A DNA stretch of 64,000 nucleotides from Marimicrobium sp913061115. Its GTDB lineage: Bacteria > Pseudomonadota > Gammaproteobacteria > Pseudomonadales > Halieaceae. The position numbers were made by a program, and so were the translations under genes. Positions 27,535 to 35,961 of this stretch are shown piece after piece (positions within the stretch are counted from its first letter, which is position 1; each line of letters opens with the position of its first letter). Under the pieces are notes generated by a model. The model was not told the origin of the DNA. It saw only the letters and a list, made by a program, of their open reading frames with translations, and made no database searches. The DNA is taken from positions 1,488,001 to 1,552,000 of the forward strand of contig NZ_CP159826.1 of assembly GCF_047729875.1 (NCBI RefSeq), in the 5' to 3' direction.

Positions 27535-28206
27535 ATGAAATTCTCACATATAATTTTTGGTGGTATTGGAACCCTGGTTGAAACCTCCGAGTATCAGTAT
27601 CAAGCGTATAACACTGCGCTGGTGCTCAATGACATCGACTACCATTGGGAGCGTGAAGATTATGTCGCATCGCTGTCAATCAGCGGCGGGCCTCTGCGCC
27701 TGGAAATGATTCAGATGGAAAACGGCAGTCGACTAACTGGTGAGCAAATAGTCAACGTTCATCTCGATAAGACCCGTGTTTTCAATGCGCTCATTCGCGA
27801 ACGGGGTCTCAAGTTGAGGGAGGGGGCCGATGAGTTGATAGAATTTTGTTTGAAACGAGACGTGAAGCTAGCATGGGCAACTACCACTAGCCAAGACAAC
27901 ATCGACGCAATTACTGATTCTTTGCACAACGACTTATTGGTTCAATCATTAGTAAAAACCACAAATTCAACCTTTGTCGAGAACCCAAAGCCAAACTCTG
28001 AAATCTACGAAAAAGTGATGGAGTCTCTGGGCATCACCGTGAACGATGTGATCGCCATCGAAGATAGTCCTAGTGGTGTCAAATCTGCGTGTGATGCTGG
28101 AATTACGACTCTAGCGTTTCCGGGTGAAATGAACTCAGGCAAAGACTTTCCTGCTGCCCTCAAGATTATTTCAGGCCTCAGCGAAGTCGTTGGGTATATT
28201 GAGTAG
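27535..28206 (+). CDS. CbbY/Gph-like HAD-fold protein lacking both catalytic aspartates
   Basis: Fold and length (223 aa) fit the haloacid dehalogenase phosphatase subfamily with an alpha-helical cap. Motif III Lys (NPKPNSEIY, K152) and motif IV (AIEDSPSGVKSA, D177) are intact, as is the Thr-rich motif II (AWATTTSQDN). Motif I, normally FDxDGTL, is FGGIGTLVET: the nucleophile Asp is Gly9 and the acid/base Asp is Ile11. It therefore cannot use the usual aspartyl-phosphate chemistry and is probably a pseudoenzyme or binding/regulatory partner of the cyclase. Last gene of the MAA operon, 42 bases after the cyclase. Confidence 0.88.
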   Translation: MKFSHIIFGGIGTLVETSEYQYQAYNTALVLNDIDYHWEREDYVASLSISGGPLRLEMIQMENGSRLTGEQIVNVHLDKTRVFNALIRERGLKLREGADELIEFCLKRDVKLAWATTTSQDNIDAITDSLHNDLLVQSLVKTTNSTFVENPKPNSEIYEKVMESLGITVNDVIAIEDSPSGVKSACDAGITTLAFPGEMNSGKDFPAALKIISGLSEVVGYIE

Positions 28207-28526
28207 GCCCGCCGCTGTTTGGATGTTCATCGGCGACATGCGCTGATGGGCTTATGACAGCATGCATTAATGCAGCATCGGGTGTTACAACTCAAAGTAT
28301 AGGAAAAATAAACGGGAAGTATAGGACAAATAAAAGCGCTATCGTGAGTAGGTCTTCTTATGGGTATGAGCCACAAGGTCTGAAAAGACCGGGGGTAGCC
28401 GGTCGATCACTGTGACATCTTGTCGGCCTCAGTCATCGAACAATTTATATCCTTCCATTGCTGCACTGTTGAACGCAGAAAGGCGAGCCAGACGTTTTCA
28501 AACGCTTTACGGTCCCGCTGTTACTA
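28207..28526. mobile_element. Intergenic with two tandem IS91-type ends (28296 and 28318)
   Basis: agtataggaaaaataaacgg begins at 28296 and agtataggacaaataaaag begins at 28318, only 22 bases later, in the same orientation. The rest (28340-28526) carries no recognisable gene or IS interior. This marks the right border of the MAA operon and the left border of the betaine genes. Confidence 0.7.
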
Positions 28527-29354
28527 TTACCGCTTATAGTGCAAAACACCCCAAACCAATTGCTCGGCTTCTTTTGCATTAATCCAGCTTTGCAATCCTG
28601 TTATCATTTTATCTAAATAGGCGGGACTAATATCAACAACCAATTCTTCATAGCGATCCAGTAGTTGTTGCCGAACAGCCGAATAATGCACGCCCAATTG
28701 GTCTGTAAGTATATTAGAAGATAATGCTTTAAACCCTAATTTGCCGAAGTATGCTTGGTAAAACTCGGTAGTTGATAAAGATTCAAGATCCAAGCGATCA
28801 TATACGGGTTGAAGCGCGTCGGTATCACAGAAATCAATCTGCATTGGGTCGGTAAAAATAATCTCGCCCCCCGTGGTTAACACGCGATCTATTTCTTGCA
28901 ATATCTGAGGTCGATCTCCGCTATGCAAAAAAGCGTCCTGAGACCAAACAATGTCAAAGCTACCGTTATCACATGGTACATTTTCAAAACTGCCATGTAA
29001 CACGCTGATTTTATCAGCTAAATTATGCTCCTTATTGAGTAGGCGATTGCGTTCATTTTGCGTTTCGCTTAAATTTAGGCAAGTGACTTGGCAGCCATGT
29101 TTTTCAGCTAAATAACGCGCCGCACCACCGTAACCGGCACCAAGGTCAAGCACTCTACTATTTTCATCCAAAGTAATTAATGTCGTTGCCATTAGCTCAA
29201 CGGTTTTTCGACTGGCTTCAAAAATGGATAACCCTGATTCGTATAAACCAATGTGTATATCTTCGCCACCCCAAACACGCTCATAAAAAATATCTGCGTC
29301 ACTGCTGTCGTAATAATTTTCTGCCACTGATTCGGCAGCATTTCTATTCTTCAT
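28527..29354 (-). CDS. Sarcosine/dimethylglycine N-methyltransferase (SDMT)
   Basis: Methylates sarcosine and dimethylglycine with SAM to yield glycine betaine, an osmoprotectant. The opening VAENYYDSSDADIFYERVWG, the SAM motif VLDLGAGYGGAARYLAEKHG, the WSQDAFLHSGDR segment and the end ITGLQSWINAKEAEQLVWG match SDMT from halophilic bacteria and cyanobacteria. 275 aa, normal. It follows the GSMT gene by 5 bases, so the two enzymes are cotranscribed and carry glycine through three methylations. GAG-type ribosome-binding site before the ATG. Confidence 0.93.
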   Translation of the reverse strand: MKNRNAAESVAENYYDSSDADIFYERVWGGEDIHIGLYESGLSIFEASRKTVELMATTLITLDENSRVLDLGAGYGGAARYLAEKHGCQVTCLNLSETQNERNRLLNKEHNLADKISVLHGSFENVPCDNGSFDIVWSQDAFLHSGDRPQILQEIDRVLTTGGEIIFTDPMQIDFCDTDALQPVYDRLDLESLSTTEFYQAYFGKLGFKALSSNILTDQLGVHYSAVRQQLLDRYEELVVDISPAYLDKMITGLQSWINAKEAEQLVWGVLHYKR

Positions 29355-29359
29355 ATTTG

Positions 29360-30205
29360 TTACTCTGCTTCATCTGGATTTTTGGCATACGATTTTTTAA
29401 CGACATGAACAAAAAAGTCAGGTTCGTCGTCATGAAAGGTCTCTTGGAAATCACCAAAGGTTTCCACAGTCTGAAAGCCGCTCTCTAATAATAAGTTGCG
29501 CATGTATTTTTTGCGTAAAGGAAACATATTTAAGTGGTGTTTTGATCCATCGCTGAAGGCGTACTCAAATCTGGCCAAGCCATCATCAATATGCACGGGT
29601 TCGGCAGATACTTTGTCACCGCAATAGTAATACTTATGCTTGCTGGAAAAACCTTTGTCTAGAATATTGTCATAATTCCTTTGATCAAGAATAAGTACAC
29701 CGTCGTGCTTCAGCACTGAGTAAAACTCAGCCAAACAGCGACGTCTATCGTCTTCATCAAACAAATGCGTAAACGAGTTGCCCAGACAAATGACAGCATC
29801 GTACCTTCCATCAACATCTCGGTTTAACCAGCGCCAATCAGCGTGAACCGACTGCAACACATGACCATATTTTTTTGCGTTATCAAACGCCTTTATCAAC
29901 ATTTGGCCGTTTCCATCGGCACTGGTTACATTAAAACCCGCATTAAGTAACTGCACCGAATGGAAGCCTGTTCCTGTGGCAACATCCAATACTTTATGCT
30001 TACCAAGTTCCTTCAACTGATCAATGAAAAAACGGCCTTCACTGTCAGCTCTGGCCTCCCAATCAATCAGCTCATCCCAGCGCTCAACAAAATTCTTAAC
30101 ATATTCCGCTTGGTAGTTATCTGATTCGCGCCTTTTGGTTGGCTTTTCGCCAAAATCTTGCTTCTTGGGTATTTCATCCAGTGACAGAACTGTTGTTTCG
30201 CTCAT
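29360..30205 (-). CDS. Glycine/sarcosine N-methyltransferase (GSMT)
   Basis: First enzyme of de novo betaine synthesis, turning glycine to sarcosine and dimethylglycine with SAM. Diagnostic segments: YVKNFVERWDELIDWEARA, VLDVATGTGFHSVQLLNAGF (SAM site), DAVICLGNSFTHLFDEDDRR, LDQRNYDNILDKGFSSKH and HLNMFPLRKKYMRNLL. 281 aa, normal for bacterial GSMT. GAGG lies upstream of the ATG at 30205. Two-gene operon with SDMT, convergent with the MAA operon across the IS91 ends at 28296; glycine is also the standard MysC substrate. Confidence 0.94.
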   Translation of the reverse strand: MSETTVLSLDEIPKKQDFGEKPTKRRESDNYQAEYVKNFVERWDELIDWEARADSEGRFFIDQLKELGKHKVLDVATGTGFHSVQLLNAGFNVTSADGNGQMLIKAFDNAKKYGHVLQSVHADWRWLNRDVDGRYDAVICLGNSFTHLFDEDDRRRCLAEFYSVLKHDGVLILDQRNYDNILDKGFSSKHKYYYCGDKVSAEPVHIDDGLARFEYAFSDGSKHHLNMFPLRKKYMRNLLLESGFQTVETFGDFQETFHDDEPDFFVHVVKKSYAKNPDEAE

Positions 30206-30454
30206 TTTCTTGCCTCTATTGATCGGTTTCGAGCGTCACTATAGACAGTTAACCAGTAAAAGTCCTTTGAATTCAAAGTATAAAAAAATAATTATACATA
30301 TAATCACAGCTATATACTCTAGATTAAACCAGCTAACATGTTGATATATATAGTTAATAATTACTTCGATGTCTAAGGAATAATTGCTTAGAGTTATAAA
30401 GAAAATAGCGTGATTATTGAATAAGGGTAAACTTTTCATTTTAGGCACCTACAA
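30206..30454. other. AT-rich region upstream of the betaine genes
   Basis: Strongly AT-rich; it probably holds the promoter of the GSMT-SDMT operon, but I cannot pick a site. A minus-strand frame (30239-30448) encodes a hydrophobic peptide that looks fortuitous. Confidence 0.4.
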
Positions 30455-31310
30455 AGTGTAGGAAAAATAAACCGGCTGTTGAGTGTAGGTTTCCTGACTG
30501 ATCCTGCCGACTGAGAGGGAGAAATGTGCGAAATACCCGTCTATTGACCTGAAAAATTTTCGCGGCGGTGCTCGTGCAATTTATATCCGCCCATTCCAGA
30601 ACGAGCATGCGCAAAAGTCCCTGCCACGAGGTTGTCTAGCGTCCTTGCTGATTTGGGGCTGTGGATTCGCTTCGCGCCTTTGCCGCGTTTGGCCGGTGTA
30701 ACGAACTCGCTCTAGCCCTGGATCAGGCCGATCGAGTGAACGAATGGTGCGAATCATGAAGGCCTTGCGACCCTGTTGTGGGTCGATGGCGATACGGTAC
30801 GACACAGAACTGCCCAGAATATGGGGCATGGCATCGGTGTCTTCGGCGGGGTCGGGTTCCAGCCAGGCGCTCTCGGTGTCCTGTTCCAGGAAGCCCTGGC
30901 GTTCGAGACAGTGACTGATCAGCTAAACCAGGTCTTCCAGCTCACCATTGTACGGCGCCTTAACGCGTTGAAAGCGGGGCGGACGATCGTCGCGACACAC
31001 GTAGACTCCGCCCAGAAACAGGATATGGAAGTAGATATTCACGTCCAGTGTACTACCAAAACGCTGAATCAGCGTTACGGCCCCGGTCGCGCCATCCATA
31101 AGCGAATATCCAGCCTTATGGATCAAATGGGTCGTAAGTGTCCGGTAAACGATACGCAGAACCTTGTCCATGGCCTGAGGATGGGCGGCCATAGAAACTT
31201 CAACCTTCTTGACACTCCAGGTATCATGTTGATCGCAAAACATCATAAAGAGTGAAGTGCTGGATTTGGGAAGCTCCATAACGTCTCGCGCGTTGTGTTT
31301 GTGAGGAAGC
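30455..31310 (-). mobile_element. IS91-family element, internally deleted (copy 3)
   Basis: Begins with the terminal sequence (agtgtaggaaaaataaacc at 30455). Past about 30660 it jumps to an internal part of the Y2 transposase, with minus-strand fragments reading PHILGSSVSYRIAIDPQQG (30581-30829) and THLIHKAGYSLMDGATGAVT (30923-31279). Several frameshifts and a deletion make it non-functional. Part of the segment between the conserved C-terminus and the middle of the gene is missing, the junction lying in a cgcgcctt-type sequence, as in the copy at 39245. Confidence 0.85.
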
Positions 31311-31604
31311 CTCCAGGGCTGACGCGGCAGGTATTTACTGATTGAGCCTCGACACGACCCTAAGGCTGTCTTCCATGGCTGGGATAGTAATTTATATCAT
31401 CACGGTCGGCTAATGCACTCATTTAGCTGTCTGATAGTCAGACCTCTAGACAGAGGAGGTTGTTAGCTTTTGCTAACTCTCGCCAGCCTGCTCTTTATAT
31501 CGCTTGTTGTACTATATGCGCTGCAAACTTGGCGCAATAATTCTAGCGTCGATCCGATTTTTACTCGAGGTAGAAAAAGGTTCAAAAAAATTTAATAGCG
31601 ACCA
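31311..31604. other. Intergenic, no gene seen
   Basis: Roughly 290 bases between the IS91 remnant and the methyltransferase gene. No open frame of interest, no clear terminator. Confidence 0.4.
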
Positions 31605-32522
31605 TTATTTTTTCCTTCCGATGACTAGGAACAGACCGCCTTCAGAACCAAAAGATGAAAATAGCATGGCAATTTGGGAAAAAATTCTCGTTGCCAAATC
31701 GCCTCTATTTCCCCCATTAAACATATCTTCATAATCGACGGCGTTCATATCACAGCTGGGTATAGAACTAATAAATTCAACATTATTTTCGTCAAACCAG
31801 TCAAGCACCTCATCCAAGGTATGTAAAGACTCTACAGGGTGTTCGTATTGATCTTGAAACCACGCAAGTTTTTTCTGCTTCGATATATCTTTTCTAAGGA
31901 TTGGATCTAGAAATGACACTATTGCCCTAGCTAATTCCCCTTTTCCTAATAGCCTAAACAAAAATTGTCGAAATACCGTTCGGAGTCTTCCATACAAATT
32001 ATAGAGGCCAATAATTATATAGCCATCAGGCCTAGCCCAATTTGCAATCAGCTTAAACCCTTCTTTCGCACTTTCAGTGTGGTGGAGGACGCCAGAGCAC
32101 CAGACGATATCAAAATATCCTGGAATAAACGAATCACTAAATAAATCGCCGTTTACAAAAGTTACGTTATCAATTTTATTTTTCTCTGCAAAATCTAATC
32201 CAAGTCGAAGAGACTCTAAAGTGGGGTCAAAAGCGACTATTTTATTATTGGTTCCACTTGCAAGGGCAATGCTTAATTGTGAGGTTCCACTTCCAACTTC
32301 AATTATATTTTTTCCAAAGCCACAAAACTTTTTGAAATTTGAAGTAAATGCATTCCCTTCCATTTTCTTTGTTAGGTCTTGAATCGTTTCCATGTCATCA
32401 TAATTTGGGAATGGATTTGCTGTATAAAAATTTTCAACTAACTCAGCAGTCTCACGTTTTTTGCCCACCTGAATGATGTTTTCAAGCTCCAGCTTTTTTA
32501 CGCTTACATTTTTTTTAAACAT
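31605..32522 (-). CDS. SAM-dependent class I methyltransferase
   Basis: Methyltransferase fold with SAM motif NIIEVGSGTSQLSIALASG near residue 72, acidic motif IVAFDPTLES and IVWCSGVLHHTESAKEGFKL, as in UbiE/COQ5-like enzymes of natural-product and surface-glycan clusters. The N-terminal phrase FYTANPFPNYDD recalls methyltransferases found with polysaccharide genes. The C-terminal third (about 180-305) is an added domain. Clearly more AT-rich than the surrounding genes, which suggests transfer. ATG at 32522 is preferred over the GTG at 32534. Substrate unknown. Confidence 0.85.
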   Translation of the reverse strand: MFKKNVSVKKLELENIIQVGKKRETAELVENFYTANPFPNYDDMETIQDLTKKMEGNAFTSNFKKFCGFGKNIIEVGSGTSQLSIALASGTNNKIVAFDPTLESLRLGLDFAEKNKIDNVTFVNGDLFSDSFIPGYFDIVWCSGVLHHTESAKEGFKLIANWARPDGYIIIGLYNLYGRLRTVFRQFLFRLLGKGELARAIVSFLDPILRKDISKQKKLAWFQDQYEHPVESLHTLDEVLDWFDENNVEFISSIPSCDMNAVDYEDMFNGGNRGDLATRIFSQIAMLFSSFGSEGGLFLVIGRKK

Positions 32523-32697
32523 TAAAAAACTCACAAATAATTAGCAGAATATATTACACGTAATATCTAATTAACCTTTAAATAGTATGGCATGAAAATA
32601 TTTCGTGTTGACTCCACTACTATCCTTCCAATCATCAACTCGAATTACTGAAGAAGCGCCACGGGTTACACAAGGCGCTACTGTGTTCTCAAGCTCG

Positions 32698-32850
32698 CTA
32701 AAATAATGTGTAGATAAAGGGGGCAACGGCAGAACCTTGGGCCAGTACTAGCAAGCCGCCGAGTAGAACTAGCAGGATCATTATAGGGGCAAGCCAGAAC
32801 TTCTTCCGTTCGCGCATGAATCCCCACAGGTCTTTCAGTAAATCAAACAT
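32698..32850 (-). CDS. DUF5989 family membrane microprotein
   Basis: A 50-residue protein beginning MFDLLKDLWGFMRERKKFWL, followed by one transmembrane helix and ending APFIYTLF. This is the characteristic sequence of DUF5989 proteins, which occur next to SxtJ-family proteins and carbamoyltransferases. Its ATG overlaps the stop of the SxtJ gene (TAATG), so translation is probably coupled. Role unknown. Confidence 0.9.
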   Translation of the reverse strand: MFDLLKDLWGFMRERKKFWLAPIMILLVLLGGLLVLAQGSAVAPFIYTLF

Positions 32851-33254
32851 TAATACGGTCTCTTAAGATTCTCGGTTTTTGGCGGTTTGGATTTTTTACG
32901 ATAGCTAACTTCAGTCTTATCCCATTTTCGCCGCATTGGGTCTCGACGTAGTCGCATGATAAGCCCTGTCGGTAAGATAACGACGAAGAACATAAGACTG
33001 AGAATAATGCGGGTGTTGATCCAGCCCAACACGTTGGCGAACTTCATCCAAACCCGATAAAACGGATTAAGCCACACTGGCCGCATGAGTGCAAAAATCG
33101 ACAATATAGCTGCGACCACGAGTGGCCAGACCGGCGGTGCGATACCCCATATCCAGGGTATGAGGCCATCAAAAAAGACGATCAGTAAAATCGCCGTGAC
33201 CAGCCCGAATTTACGCAGTTCCATGGAGGTTAGATTTGGATTTTTCTTAGTCAT
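32850..33254 (-). CDS. SxtJ-family membrane protein
   Basis: 134-aa protein with three hydrophobic segments (about 13-30, 35-53 and 83-103) and a basic tail KKSKPPKTENLKRPY. The segments FGLVTAILLIVFFDGLIPW and PTGLIMRLRRDPMRRKWD are typical of the SxtJ family. SxtJ is named from saxitoxin clusters, but the family is widespread beside carbamoyltransferases and does not imply toxin production. It lies 31 bases after the carbamoyltransferase and overlaps the DUF5989 gene by one base. Confidence 0.9.
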   Translation of the reverse strand: MTKKNPNLTSMELRKFGLVTAILLIVFFDGLIPWIWGIAPPVWPLVVAAILSIFALMRPVWLNPFYRVWMKFANVLGWINTRIILSLMFFVVILPTGLIMRLRRDPMRRKWDKTEVSYRKKSKPPKTENLKRPY

Positions 33255-33285
33255 AGTCGCCCGCAGCCTTCCGAATTATCCTGTC

Positions 33286-35136
33286 CTAGTCCAACTCAAA
33301 CTCATTCATCCAACCTTCGTCGCTGGCGACCTTCGCTTGATCTGGCTTGTGTAACAGAAAATTTTCGATAACGAGGTAGTCCATCTCCGTGCGCATAAAG
33401 CATCTATATGAGTCTTCGGGCGTACACACGATAGGCTCACCGCGAACATTAAAAGAGGTATTTACTACAACACCGCACCCTGTCTTGGCCTGGAAGGCGG
33501 AAATCAGAGCATGATAACGAGGGTTGGTGCAACGGTGCACTGTTTGGATTCGAGCGGAATAATCGACGTGCGTTATAGACGGGAGCTCCGAGCGAGACAC
33601 ATTGAGTTTATCGATACCAAATAGCTTGTCCTCATCAGGTGTCATAGGTGTGCGAATCTGCCCTGATACGGGGGCAACCATCAACATATATGGACTGCCA
33701 CGGTCGTGGTCAAAGTAGTTTTGAACTTCTTCCATGAGCACGGATGGCGCGAAGGGCCGAAAAGATTCTCGATATTTTATTTTCAGATTCATCACTGACT
33801 GCATCTTCTTTGAGCGCGGATCACCTATAATTGATCGGGCTCCCAAAGCTCTGGGCCCAAACTCCATACGTCCCTGAAACCAGCCAACGACATTCTCTTT
33901 TGAAAGAATATCGGCAACTCTAGGCATAAGCACATCATCGTCAAGCTCTTCATAGACTGCGCCAGCAGAGTCTAAATATTGGCGTATTTCTTCCTTGTTA
34001 AATTGAGGGCCAAGGTAAGCGCCGCTCATACTGTCTCCAGGCTCAACTTTCCGAACCCCGTCGTGACGATCGTGCCACACCGTCAATGCCGCCCCCAAGG
34101 CTCCACCAGCGTCGCCGGCGGCGGGCTGTATCCAAATATCTTTGAAGATACCTGAACGCAGCAACTCGCCGTTGGCCACGCAGTTCAAAGCCACACCTCC
34201 CGCAAGGCAGAGGTATTCGCAGCCAGTTTCTTCGCGAATAGATTTTCCCAGCAACAGTACAACTTCTTCAGTCACTTTCTGTATCGAAGCGGCAAGATCC
34301 ATTTCTTTCTGGGACACCTCGCTCTCAGCTTTCCGCGGTGGCCCGCCGAACAAGTCGTCAAATTTCGCGCTGGTCATGGTTAGGCCAGTACAATAATTGA
34401 AATAACTCATGTCCAAGCGAAAACTTCCATCTTCTTTTAAATCAAGGAGATGCTCCTTTATGACATCGACATACTGTGGATTGCCGTAGGGCGCTAGGCC
34501 CATTAATTTATACTCACCGGAATTGACCTTGAAGCCGGTGTAATAAGTAAACGCAGAATAGAGCAAGCCCAGTGAATGGGGGAAATCAATTTCCCAGAGC
34601 GCTTTCAGTGAGTTTCCCTCGCCAACCCATGCGGTGGTTGTAGCCCACTCTCCAACACCATCCAAGCAGAGTACTGCAGCGCGTTCGAACGGGCTGGGGT
34701 AGAAGGCAGAGGCGGCATGGGACTGATGATGCTCTGTGAACAGCAGCTCTGGCAAATCTGCAGCATCTAAACCCGCAAGCTCTGAAAGCTCTCGTTTTAA
34801 CGTGCTTTTTAAATAAAGTTTCTCTTTTAGCCAGACTGGCATTGCCGCTATAAAAGAGCGTAGCCCCCTCGGGGCATATGATAAATATGTTTCTAAAAGT
34901 CGTTCGAACTTGACCAGAGGCTTGTCATAAAAAACAACTTCATCGATATCTTGAAGCTGCACCCCTGCAGCTTCAAGGCAGTACTTAATTGCCTCGGCCG
35001 GAAAGCTCGCATCATGTTTTTTTCGACTAAATCGCTCTTCCTGCGCAGCGGCAATAATCTTGCCGTCACAAACGACTGCCGCAGCACTGTCGTGGTAGTA
35101 GGCAGAAATTCCCAGAATTGATTGGCTTTTGCTCAT
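33286..35136 (-). CDS. Carbamoyltransferase (NodU/CmcH/TobZ family)
   Basis: Transfers a carbamoyl group from carbamoyl phosphate, through carbamoyl-AMP, to a hydroxyl of a sugar or secondary metabolite. The Kae1-like N-domain opens with ILGISAYYHDSAAAVV (metal-binding HD) and contains LFTEHHQSHAASAFY. The C-domain has GRMEFGPRALGARSIIGDPR and GVVVNTSFNVRGEPIVCTPE, both diagnostic. The frame opens at 35241, but the ATG at 35136 gives the usual N-terminus (616 aa). First gene of the carbamoyltransferase-SxtJ-DUF5989 operon. The acceptor is probably an exopolysaccharide or capsule sugar, by analogy. Confidence 0.94.
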   Translation of the reverse strand: MSKSQSILGISAYYHDSAAAVVCDGKIIAAAQEERFSRKKHDASFPAEAIKYCLEAAGVQLQDIDEVVFYDKPLVKFERLLETYLSYAPRGLRSFIAAMPVWLKEKLYLKSTLKRELSELAGLDAADLPELLFTEHHQSHAASAFYPSPFERAAVLCLDGVGEWATTTAWVGEGNSLKALWEIDFPHSLGLLYSAFTYYTGFKVNSGEYKLMGLAPYGNPQYVDVIKEHLLDLKEDGSFRLDMSYFNYCTGLTMTSAKFDDLFGGPPRKAESEVSQKEMDLAASIQKVTEEVVLLLGKSIREETGCEYLCLAGGVALNCVANGELLRSGIFKDIWIQPAAGDAGGALGAALTVWHDRHDGVRKVEPGDSMSGAYLGPQFNKEEIRQYLDSAGAVYEELDDDVLMPRVADILSKENVVGWFQGRMEFGPRALGARSIIGDPRSKKMQSVMNLKIKYRESFRPFAPSVLMEEVQNYFDHDRGSPYMLMVAPVSGQIRTPMTPDEDKLFGIDKLNVSRSELPSITHVDYSARIQTVHRCTNPRYHALISAFQAKTGCGVVVNTSFNVRGEPIVCTPEDSYRCFMRTEMDYLVIENFLLHKPDQAKVASDEGWMNEFELD

Positions 35137-35279
35137 ACTCGTTGGTACCGAGATTGTTGTTATGGTAGTCGTTTTTACGACGAGACAGCTTTCACGGCTT
35201 ATTGTAGCGCTAACCGAAAGAAAAGTAAGCAGGTTGAGCACTTTATGCCATATAATTCAGAGTAGACTGATCTAGATCC

Positions 35280-35328
35280 CACCTGATGATTCAGGTGTCG
35301 GTAAGGAAATGGTCATTACCGACTTTTT
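35280..35328 (+). terminator. Two abutting hairpins, the second terminator-like
   Basis: cacctga-tgat-tcaggtg (35280-35297) adjoins gtcggtaa-(11 nt)-ttaccgac followed by ttttt (35297-35328). On the plus strand the second is a credible intrinsic terminator, yet no plus-strand gene ends here. It may be a leftover end of another element or protect the minus-strand operon from read-through. Confidence 0.5.
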
Positions 35329-35332
35329 ATAA

Positions 35333-35955
35333 AATAGGTGCGATAGGGTAGGGCGGCCTTGTTCCTTTTCGCGAAGATGAGCCAAGATTCTATTGATAAC
35401 GTCCTGGTCCTCAATACAGGCGATGACTTTTACCGATCCACCGCAATGACTGCAAACCTCGACATCGATATTGAATATTCGCTTGAGTCGCTGGGCCCAG
35501 GACATCGCGACGTGTCGTTCAGCGGGTGAGCGGACGTCAGTATTGGCGATTCGCTTCGCGCGTTTGGCCGGGGTAACGCGCCCACGCCAGCGGTGATTGG
35601 GCGCAAGCACACCGTGGTAACGAGTGAGATTGATTCTCGGTTTTGGCACGAGGGCCGACAATCGCGCAATGAAATCCACTGGGTCGAAGGCCACTTGGGT
35701 TGTTCCATCCTGATAGGGCGTCTTCAAGGTATAGAGAACCTTGCCGGTGGAACTCAGCGAAAGACGGTGAACGGCCACCGCTGGTCTGGCAAGTTACCGA
35801 CACAGTCGCTCACGCTTGTCCTTTTGATATCCTTCACAGCTCACCCCGGCCTGTAGTGAGAATCCGTTAGCCTTGACTGCCCGCTCCAGCCCTGGATCAG
35901 GCCGGTCAAGTGGGCGAATGGTGCGAATCATGAAGGCCTTGCGACCCTAATTATG
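35333..35955 (-). mobile_element. IS91-family internal fragment
   Basis: Contains the C-terminal part of the Y2 transposase gene: VAFDPVDFIARLSALVPKP, NLTRYHGVLAPNHRWRG, then CSHCGGSVKVIACIEDQDV. Neither the terminal sequence nor the N-terminal coding half is present. It separates the carbamoyltransferase gene from the SGNH gene, which probably once adjoined. Frame is lost upstream of about 35780. Confidence 0.88.
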
Positions 35956-35961
35956 GGTGCT

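Noticed and set aside
21784..28340. Classical composite transposon around the MAA operon
   Set aside because: The flanking IS91 pieces are partial, carry no functional transposase and IS91 elements do not move as composite units with inverted repeats; one-ended transfer explains the layout better.
32850..35136. Saxitoxin-type biosynthesis from SxtJ and carbamoyltransferase
   Set aside because: No SxtA polyketide synthase, amidinotransferase or other core sxt gene is present. SxtJ and DUF5989 proteins are common beside glycan carbamoyltransferases.
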